Source: Achromobacter sp. (GTDB lineage Bacteria > Pseudomonadota > Gammaproteobacteria > Burkholderiales > Burkholderiaceae_B). From it: a DNA stretch of 11,681 bases. The first letter of the stretch is position 1; the number at the start of each line of letters is the position of its first letter. Where the stretch lies: the NCBI GenBank assembly GCA_003454835.1, contig DMTA01000274.1, positions 1 through 11,681 of the forward strand, written 5' to 3'. Positions 7,100-11,681 of the stretch are shown piece after piece. A model generated the notes under the pieces. That model worked only from the letters and a program-made list of their open reading frames with translations, was not told the DNA's origin and made no database searches. Both the position numbers and the translations under genes were made by a program.

Positions 7100-7813
7100 T
7101 CAGGATGCGGCGGGCTCCGGCATGCGGGCGCGCAGCATCCTGACGAATTCCGCATCGGGGCTGCCGCCTGCGTCACGTGATCGGTGAACCATGGCCCACG
7201 CCTCGCCATACTGGCCGCGCCAATAGTAGGCCGTGGCCCACGAGGCATACAGGTAGCCCTTGTCGGGCTCGACGGCCTCGCCCTTGCGATACCACTCATC
7301 GGAACGCGTCGTGGCCGCGATGCGCGCCTCGGGCGGCAGCGTCTTGTCTTCTGCCGCACAACGCGCCGCGATCCGGCCCGCATCCGCATAAATGCCGCGA
7401 AAAGCCGGCGGATTCCGGCTGATCGCGCGGTCCATCATGCTCATCGCCTGGCAGACCTTGCGCTGGCTTTCCAGAACCACCGCGAAACCCGCATATACCT
7501 CGGGGTTGCCGGGATTGAGCAGCCAGGCCTGATTGAAGCGCCGCATGGCCTGGCCGCGCTGGTCTTCTCGAAAAAGGCGATAGCCCTCTTCGACCCGCGC
7601 CTGCGCCGCTGCCGACGGCGATCCAAACGCCTTCACGGCCTCTGCAACCTGTTGTTCATCGCCCGCGCGCATCGCTGCGGAGGCGCGGCGATCGGCGCCG
7701 GCATACATCGGCGCGTCGTCGCCGCGCGATTGAGCCGGCGGCGGCGCCTTGATTGCGCAGCCGGGCAGCCACAGCAACTGAGCCAGAATGAACGCCTTCA
7801 ACGTGCAGTGCAT
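7100..7813 (-). CDS. TPR-containing outer-membrane-type lipoprotein, function unknown
   Basis: A 237-residue protein with a short lipoprotein signal. The hydrophobic segment 'FILAQLLWLPGC' ends in a lipobox (L-P-G-Cys19), so the mature protein should carry lipid on Cys19. The residues after the cysteine (AIK) lack an inner-membrane retention aspartate, which favours the outer membrane. Residues about 70-135 contain at least one clear tetratricopeptide pair ('EEGYRLFREDQRGQAMRRFN', then 'NPGNPEVYAGFAVVLES'). A later helical repeat lies near 'YLYASWATAYYWRGQYGEAW'. TPR lipoproteins usually act as scaffolds in envelope assembly, secretion or pilus complexes, but nothing nearby fixes a partner. 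The ATG has no recognisable ribosome site. The upstream spacer holds a repeat array, and the gene downstream on the strand is the YbaN-like protein. Confidence 0.82.
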   Translation of the reverse strand: MHCTLKAFILAQLLWLPGCAIKAPPPAQSRGDDAPMYAGADRRASAAMRAGDEQQVAEAVKAFGSPSAAAQARVEEGYRLFREDQRGQAMRRFNQAWLLNPGNPEVYAGFAVVLESQRKVCQAMSMMDRAISRNPPAFRGIYADAGRIAARCAAEDKTLPPEARIAATTRSDEWYRKGEAVEPDKGYLYASWATAYYWRGQYGEAWAMVHRSRDAGGSPDAEFVRMLRARMPEPAAS

Positions 7814-7872
7814 GGGCGGGCTTTGAATTGAGAAAGAAGGAATATACCTGCGTGGGTATTGAAGCAGGTTCG

Positions 7873-8035
7873 TGCAGCGCGCTGTCTTTGTGCATTACGG
7901 ACTTGGTGCACCGCGGACTTGGTGTACCGCGGACTTAGCGCATCGCGGGCCTTCGTGCATCGCAGACCTGCACCGCTGACCTTCATGCACCGCTGACCTT
8001 CATGCTCGGCGAACTGACCTGCGCCGCGGACATAC
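7873..8035. repeat. Degenerate 16-18 bp intergenic tandem repeat array
   Basis: The spacer between the TPR lipoprotein gene and the tRNA terminator consists largely of about ten head-to-tail units starting TGCA or a variant, on average TGCACCGCGGACCTT plus one or two bases. Units 7969-7985 and 7986-8002 are identical 17-mers (TGCACCGCTGACCTTCA). Units at 7907 and 7923 differ at two positions. CCGCGG recurs at 7911, 7927 and 8024. One unit (7956-7968) is only 13 bp. No gene is supported here: the open frame across it (8040-7798, minus) is made of the repeat translation. The rest of the spacer (7814-7872) holds only an AT-rich patch (7841-7860) with an ATACC/GGTAT inverted repeat, possibly part of the lipoprotein gene's promoter. 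Confidence 0.85.
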
Positions 8036-8078
8036 TGCATTTCGGTCTCACCGAATCAAGAACGCACGCAGAAAAGCA

Positions 8079-8113
8079 AAAAGCCGCGAAGTCATAAGAC
8101 TTACGCGGCTTTT
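8079..8113 (-). terminator. Intrinsic terminator downstream of tRNA-Val
   Basis: AAAAGCCGCG (8079-8088) pairs with CGCGGCTTTT (8104-8113). The stem continues through AAGTC/GACTT with one bulged base and a four-base ATAA loop. Read on the minus strand the GC-rich stem runs into a T-rich tract, the classical rho-independent form. It lies 47 bp beyond the tRNA 3' end and would also stop read-through from trpF. It can work in part on the plus strand too. Confidence 0.9.
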
Positions 8114-8160
8114 CAGGTCTGTGTCCGACTAGCTCTATCGAACACACCTTTGCAGGAATT

Positions 8161-8237
8161 TGGTAGGCGGTATTGGAATCGAACCAACGACCTCCACGAT
8201 GTCAACGTGGCGCTCTAACCAGCTGAGCTAACCGCCT
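8161..8237 (-). tRNA. tRNA-Val (anticodon GAC)
   Basis: The minus strand gives a complete 77-base cloverleaf. The acceptor stem is AGGCGGT/ACCGCCT with discriminator A and an encoded CCA end. The D-arm contains TAGCTCAGCTGGTTAGAGC. The anticodon stem CCACG/CGTGG encloses the loop TTGACAT, and the T-arm carries GGTTCGATTCC. Anticodon GAC reads valine codons GTC and GTT. It has its own promoter and terminator. Confidence 0.97.
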
Positions 8238-8250
8238 GCAAAGAAGAAGA

Positions 8251-8279
8251 ATTATATAGTGCTTTTTTAAACTGTGCAA
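8251..8279 (-). promoter_or_regulatory. Near-consensus sigma-70 promoter of tRNA-Val
   Basis: On the minus strand TTGCAC (8279-8274) is followed after exactly 17 bp by a perfect TATAAT (8256-8251). Transcription would begin near 8244, so the precursor leader is only about seven bases. The surrounding AT-rich stretch contrasts with the GC-rich flanks. Confidence 0.88.
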
Positions 8280-8383
8280 ATCGTCTTGGAAGATTTTTTG
8301 CAGTTTTTATTGCGTTTCGGGTTCTGCGGCACTTGCCTTGCGGCTTTGCCAAACTGACCCTTGCGCAACGCGTCTGGAATTTT

Positions 8384-8458
8384 GGATTAACCGGTTTGGT
8401 ATTACCCGATTTGGTATTACCTGATCTGGTATTAACCAATTCGGCATTAACCCAGCGG
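8384..8458. repeat. 15-bp intergenic tandem repeat between tRNA-Val promoter and trpF
   Basis: Five contiguous 15-bp units begin at 8384, 8399, 8414, 8429 and 8444, plus-strand consensus GTATTAACCGATTTG. Units 2 and 3 differ at only two positions. Each unit junction forms a small GGTATTACC-like inverted repeat (GGTA and TACC around one base), so the array is a row of mini-palindromes. It is AT-rich, lies within 35 bp of the trpF stop codon, and encodes nothing credible. The rest of the 8280-8490 spacer shows no gene. Confidence 0.88.
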
Positions 8459-8490
8459 TCAATCAAACCCATTCCACACGCTTTAAAGCA

Positions 8491-9156
8491 CTACTTCTTT
8501 TCCTTCAATTTCGTGTCTGCGCCATGTGCCGCAGCAACGAAGAACGAGATTCTATCAGAACTTTTTATTCCTTGCTCGACTTCGACGCCACTACTCACAT
8601 CGACCGCCCAAGGCCGCACCGACTCGATGGCCGCGCCGACATTTTCCGCATTCAATCCACCGGACAGAATCAACGGGCGGGACATGGGATCGGCCCGCAC
8701 ATCGTCCAGCAACGCGTAGTCGAAACCGTGTCCGCTGCCACCATAGCCGGCACTGTAGCTGTCGAACAACCATCCCGCGGCCTGGCCGTATGCGCGGCAA
8801 GTGGCTGCAAGGTTTTCCGCCGTCTCCAGGCCGGGCGCGCCGGCACGGAAGGCCCGCAGATGGCGATGCCCGTAGCGCGCGCATTCCAGCGGCGTTTCGT
8901 CGCCGTGGAATTGCAGCAGGTCGGGCCCGACTTCGCCCAGCACCGTGCGCACCTCATCTTCTTGCGCATTCACGAAGAGCGCGACGACGTCGACAAATGC
9001 CGGCACCCCACGGCGCAACTGCGCGGCGCGAACGGGCGTGAGGCAGCGCTTGCTCTTGGGATAAAAGACGAATCCGATCGCGTCGACGCCGGCCGACACG
9101 GCGGCTTCAATGTCTTCTTCGCGGGTCAGCCCGCAGATCTTTATGCGTGTACGCAT
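8491..9156 (-). CDS. trpF: Phosphoribosylanthranilate isomerase
   Basis: A 221-residue (beta/alpha)8-barrel enzyme of tryptophan synthesis. It isomerises N-(5'-phosphoribosyl)anthranilate to the carboxyphenylamino-deoxyribulose phosphate in the cytoplasm. The N-terminus 'MRTRIKICGLT' holds the catalytic Cys8. The catalytic aspartate is in 'WLFDSYSAGYGGSGHGFDY', a diverged form of the LD-x3-G-x-GGTG motif. The phosphate-binding 'LILSGGLNAENV' and the terminal 'AVDVSSGVE' are also intact. The last residues (KLKEKK) are a charged tail. ATG 9156 matches the family start; the ribosome site is weak. In many betaproteobacteria trpF sits between truA and trpB. Here a binding-protein gene intervenes on the truA side, and tRNA-Val rather than trpB follows. 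Confidence 0.97.
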   Translation of the reverse strand: MRTRIKICGLTREEDIEAAVSAGVDAIGFVFYPKSKRCLTPVRAAQLRRGVPAFVDVVALFVNAQEDEVRTVLGEVGPDLLQFHGDETPLECARYGHRHLRAFRAGAPGLETAENLAATCRAYGQAAGWLFDSYSAGYGGSGHGFDYALLDDVRADPMSRPLILSGGLNAENVGAAIESVRPWAVDVSSGVEVEQGIKSSDRISFFVAAAHGADTKLKEKK

Positions 9157-9240
9157 GGCATTTTCTGGATGTGTCGCCCCGCGGCGACTGGATGGATCAG
9201 TATATCCGGCAGCGCAATGGCCCCTCGCCTCGGGCCCATG

Positions 9241-9305
9241 TCACAGATCCGCGTCACAGACCTGCGTTACAGACGTGCGCCACAGATCCGCTTCACAGAC
9301 CCGGG
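9241..9305. repeat. 13-bp intergenic tandem repeat between orphan dctP and trpF
   Basis: Five contiguous 13-bp units start at 9241, 9254, 9267, 9280 and 9293, plus-strand consensus TCACAGAYCYGCG. ACAGA is invariant in all five. The array ends 10 bp from the stop of the orphan binding-protein gene and lies 84 bp upstream of trpF, so it is in the trpF leader or promoter region. On the minus strand a TATACT (9204-9199) between array and trpF could be a -10 element, without a convincing -35. Confidence 0.9.
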
Positions 9306-9315
9306 ATCACTGGCG

Positions 9316-10413
9316 CTACACGCCTGGCGCGCCTAGCGTCGCCACCGTGTTGTCGAAGCTGCCCTCGGCCATGCGGAACCACGGGACCTGCTTGCCACGG
9401 AAGGCCAGCATGCTGTCGTAGAGCTTCTTGAACATCTCGTCTTTGGCGCTTAGTTCATTGCAGGCCGCCACCGTGGCTTCGTGCGCGGCTTGCAGCACCG
9501 GGCGCGGGTATGCCTTCAATTGCGCCCCTTGCGACACCAATCGGCGCAACGCATCCGGATTGCTGGCGTCAAACGTGGCGATCATCTCGTTGCTCGCCGC
9601 GGCGCAGGCCAAGGACAGCGCGGTCTGATAGGCCTTGGGCAGTTCGCGATACGCGTCTTGGTTGACGTACAGCGATAACTGCTGCGTGCCGGCCCACCAG
9701 CCCGGAAAGTAGTAGTTGCGCGCGACCTCGAACAACGCTAACCGCTCGTCGTCGAACGGGCCGATCGTCGCCGCCCCGTCGACCTGGCCTTGCGCCAGCG
9801 CGGCATGCACATCGCCCGTGGGAATGTCGACGGGCGTCGCGCCGAGGCGCGACAGGACGTGGGCGGCAAAACCATCGGCCGCGACCTTCAGGCCGCGCAG
9901 GTCATCAAGCGTCTTGATCTCGCCGCGGAACCACCCTCCCATCTGCGCGCCGGTATAGCCGCACGGAAAGTTCAGGATGTCGAATTTGGCGAAGGCCTCG
10001 CGCGTCAGCGTCAGGCCTTCGCCTTTCCGCATCCAGGCGTTCATCTGGCGCGTGTTCAAACCAAATGGCACGCCGCCATCAAAGCTAAGCGCGGGATCGG
10101 TGGCGAAGTACCGGGCCGATGCCGCATGACCGCACTCAACGATGCGGTGCTGCACCGCCTCCAGCGCCTGTCCGGGCTGGAACAACTGGCCGGCCGGAAA
10201 GACCTCGATGTTGAAGCGACCTTCCGTGACCTCGGCGACATAACGCGCGGCATTGGCGGCCCCTGCAAACAGCGTGGCAGCGTCGGCCGAAAAATCCGAA
10301 GCCAGCCGCCATGTGAGGTTGGGCGCTTCCTGCGCAATGACGGGAGCGGCCAGCACGGCGCTGCCGGCGGCGGCGCCCAGGGCAGTCTGCTTCAGAAACG
10401 CGCGGCGTTGCAT
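9316..10413 (-). CDS. Orphan Tat-exported TRAP-type periplasmic binding protein (DctP/TakP-like)
   Basis: A 365-residue protein. It opens with a twin-arginine signal (QRRAFLKQTALGAAAG, then a hydrophobic stretch to APVIA/Q at about 27-28), so it is probably exported folded. The mature part follows the TakP-type branch of TRAP receptors: 'EGRFNIEVFPAGQLFQPGQA', 'VECGHAASARYFATDPALSF', 'IKTLDDLRGLKV', 'QVDGAATIGPFDDE' and 'ARNYYFPGWW'. At the position of the usual ligand-carboxylate arginine (GLK-x-R) it has Ala178. ATG 10413 is chosen because GGAGG lies eight bases upstream; the frame runs 54 codons further but overlaps the end of truA. No permease gene is adjacent. It starts 52 bp after truA and may be co-transcribed with it. 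It could serve a distant TRAP permease or act as a sensor. Confidence 0.88.
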   Translation of the reverse strand: MQRRAFLKQTALGAAAGSAVLAAPVIAQEAPNLTWRLASDFSADAATLFAGAANAARYVAEVTEGRFNIEVFPAGQLFQPGQALEAVQHRIVECGHAASARYFATDPALSFDGGVPFGLNTRQMNAWMRKGEGLTLTREAFAKFDILNFPCGYTGAQMGGWFRGEIKTLDDLRGLKVAADGFAAHVLSRLGATPVDIPTGDVHAALAQGQVDGAATIGPFDDERLALFEVARNYYFPGWWAGTQQLSLYVNQDAYRELPKAYQTALSLACAAASNEMIATFDASNPDALRRLVSQGAQLKAYPRPVLQAAHEATVAACNELSAKDEMFKKLYDSMLAFRGKQVPWFRMAEGSFDNTVATLGAPGV

Positions 10414-10465
10414 GGCGCATGCCTCCAGAAAGGCGCGGGACCCGGCCGGCTGCGCGGCGGCTTCC

Positions 10466-11275
10466 CTAATAGGATTGAGTAAAGGGCGACAGCAGCGACG
10501 CGCCGCCATCGAGCTCGCGCAGCCCGAAGGCTTCGGGGTAATCGATACTGGCAAGGTACAGGCCGTCCGGCGCAAAGGTGGGCGCGCCGCGTTTGCGGTC
10601 GCGCCACGCCAGAAGCTGCGTCATCCAGTCCACCGATTCCCTGCCCTGCCCCACCTGCAGCAGCGCGCCCATGATGTTGCGCACCATGTGATGCAGAAAG
10701 GCATTTGCCTTCAGCGTGAAGACGAGGAACGGTCCACGCTCTTCGATCTCGAGGCTGTGCATATGCCGCACCGGGTGCTTGGCCTGGCATTGCGAGGAAC
10801 GGAAGCTGGAAAAATCATGTTCGCCGACCAGCGCTTTCGCGGCCGCGCGCATGGCGTCCACATCCAGCGGCTGAAAACACCAGCCGGCACGCCCCGCCCA
10901 CAGCGCCGGACGCACTCGGCCACGCCAGAGCAGATAGACGTAAGTGCGAGCACGGGCCGAAAAGCGTGCGTGGAATTCGTCGGAGACTTCCTCGGCCCAC
11001 TGCACCGAAATGCTGGACGGCAGAAACGCGTTGACGCCACGCACCCAGGATTCGGTTTTGCGATTCAGCGCGGTGTCCAGGTGGACCACCTGCATCGCGC
11101 CATGCACGCCGGTGTCGGTGCGCCCGGCGCAGATCGTGGGCACCGGCTCGGTGACGCCACAGAAACTGGCCAGGGCGGATTCCAGCGAATCCTGCACCGT
11201 TTGCCGGTGCGGCTGTGTCTGCCAACCCTGCCAGGCGGAGCCGTCATACGCCAGCCCCAATGCAACTCTAGACAT
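10466..11275 (-). CDS. truA: tRNA pseudouridine(38-40) synthase
   Basis: A 269-residue enzyme that converts uridines 38-40 of tRNA anticodon arms to pseudouridine. The N-terminal '[20 protein letters not shown]' is the TruA signature. The catalytic Asp54 lies in '[10 protein letters not shown]'. '[20 protein letters not shown]' and '[20 protein letters not shown]' in the second half are also conserved, so the gene appears intact and of normal length. The ATG follows the FimV-like stop by only three bases, so translation is probably coupled; no strong ribosome site is visible. The two genes are likely one transcript, as is common in betaproteobacteria. Confidence 0.97.
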   Translation of the reverse strand: MSRVALGLAYDGSAWQGWQTQPHRQTVQDSLESALASFCGVTEPVPTICAGRTDTGVHGAMQVVHLDTALNRKTESWVRGVNAFLPSSISVQWAEEVSDEFHARFSARARTYVYLLWRGRVRPALWAGRAGWCFQPLDVDAMRAAAKALVGEHDFSSFRSSQCQAKHPVRHMHSLEIEERGPFLVFTLKANAFLHHMVRNIMGALLQVGQGRESVDWMTQLLAWRDRKRGAPTFAPDGLYLASIDYPEAFGLRELDGGASLLSPFTQSY

Positions 11276-11278
11276 GCT

Positions 11279-11681
11279 TCAAACCCGAGGACCGCCGATA
11301 CGGCGCGGTTCGTCCGTGGGCGGTACGTCCAGGTCGAGATTGATGGTGTCGAGCTTGCGGTTCAGCGCTGCCGTATCCAGCGCCGGCTCGTTGTAGGTAT
11401 AGCTGTCCTCGTCATCGTCGTCACGCCGCGCGCCGGCCCGGCGCAACAGCCAGGCGATGGCGAAGGCGACCAGCGCCAGCACCGCGGTAACGATCACGAG
11501 AAGGTTGTCGGCCAGCCAGCCAGGCATGCCAGTTTGCACAGTTTTGTCCGGGAGGGTGCCGACAGGTTTGTCGGCGTCGGAGGGGGAGGAACCGGTGGCG
11601 CCGGGGGTGTTTGCTGCGTTCGGGGAGCCGGTTGCGCCCGGCGTGCCCGCTGCACCTGGAGTGCCTGCTGCGCCCGGGGTG
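11279..11681 (-). CDS. fimV: FimV/HubP-like membrane protein, C-terminal part, cut by window edge
   Basis: The frame ends at TGA 11281-11279 and stays open to the right edge, so 134 codon positions are visible and the N-terminus is missing. A GTG at 11539 is internal, not a start. From the edge inward it shows a Gly-X-Y-like repeat, a Ser/Asp-rich linker, and a membrane helix (coding 11503-11444, 'LLVIVTAVLALVAFAIAWLL'). After an Arg/Asp-rich stop-transfer (RRAGARRDDDDED) comes a cytoplasmic tail ending in 'LNRKLDTINLDLDVPPTDEP'. A single helix, acidic tail and position just upstream of truA fit betaproteobacterial FimV/HubP proteins, polar landmarks that organise pili or cell-wall machinery. 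The classical C-terminal TPR motif of Pseudomonas FimV is absent, so the assignment rests mainly on context. Confidence 0.62.
   Translation of the reverse strand, partial: TPGAAGTPGAAGTPGATGSPNAANTPGATGSSPSDADKPVGTLPDKTVQTGMPGWLADNLLVIVTAVLALVAFAIAWLLRRAGARRDDDDEDSYTYNEPALDTAALNRKLDTINLDLDVPPTDEPRRIGGPRV
11591..11680. repeat. 18-bp tandem repeat encoding collagen-like Gly-X-Y triplets
   Basis: On the minus strand the FimV-like gene carries TPGAAG-type hexapeptide repeats: two good copies from 11680, a third ending in T, then two more degenerate copies to about 11591. Glycine falls at every third residue in the first part (GTP, GAA, GTP, GAA, GTP, GAT), the spacing of collagen-like sequence. 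The array continues beyond the window, so its full length is unknown. It lies on the side of the membrane helix that should be periplasmic. Confidence 0.8.

Noticed and set aside
6973..7389. N-terminal extension of the YbaN-like frame
   Set aside because: The added 139 residues are Arg/Pro-rich and overlap the TPR lipoprotein gene in another frame. The family core begins at the ATG pair 6972/6969.
7798..8040. 80-codon minus-strand frame across the 16-18 bp repeat array
   Set aside because: It consists of translated repeats, has no ribosome site and overlaps the lipoprotein start.
8384..8458. CRISPR array in the repeat-rich spacers
   Set aside because: The units are contiguous with no unique spacers, far shorter than CRISPR repeats, and no cas gene is present. 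The same applies to 7873-8035 and 9241-9305.
8333..8719. 128-codon plus-strand frame over the 15-bp repeats and antisense to trpF
   Set aside because: It is part repeat translation and part antisense of a well-conserved enzyme, with no independent support.

Overview
The window looks like chromosome from a high-GC betaproteobacterium, most likely Alcaligenaceae (Achromobacter/Bordetella group). The grounds are the fimV-like, truA and trpF order at the right end, the abundance of TRAP binding proteins, and strongly GC-biased codon use. This placement is inferred from gene content, not from a database match.

Left half (1-6425). The C-terminal half of a drug/metabolite (EamA) transporter enters from the left edge and converges on a LacI-family repressor gene. 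Divergent from the repressor runs a four-gene operon: the small and large TRAP permease subunits, the TRAP periplasmic binding protein, and an IlvD/Edd-type aldonic-acid dehydratase. The 130-bp divergent spacer holds a perfect 16-bp palindrome of LacI/GntR type lying on the -10 region of a plausible operon promoter. Together this reads as an inducible uptake-plus-first-step cassette for a sugar acid (aldonate such as arabinonate, xylonate or gluconate). The ligand is taken in by the TRAP carrier, dehydrated to a 2-keto-3-deoxy acid, and probably sensed by the repressor. Later enzymes are not in the window.

Middle (6445-8160). Two minus-strand genes follow: a DUF454/YbaN-type small membrane protein with an unusual Ala-Thr-Asp/Glu-Pro repeat tail, and a TPR lipoprotein. 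A gap of about 350 bp holds a degenerate 16-18 bp tandem repeat array and a strong intrinsic terminator.

Right half (8161-11681). All genes are on the minus strand: tRNA-Val(GAC) with its own near-consensus promoter, trpF, an orphan Tat-exported TRAP-type binding protein, truA, and the C-terminal part of a FimV-like membrane protein with collagen-like Gly-X-Y repeats. Each larger spacer here carries its own tandem repeat family (16-18, 15 and 13 bp). These are unrelated in unit sequence and lie within about 1.4 kb.

No CRISPR array, insertion sequence, phage gene, toxin-antitoxin pair or defence system was seen. Nothing here is clearly a new biological system. The most unusual items are the clustered intergenic minisatellites, the orphan binding protein lacking its usual ligand arginine, and the two repeat-extended membrane proteins.
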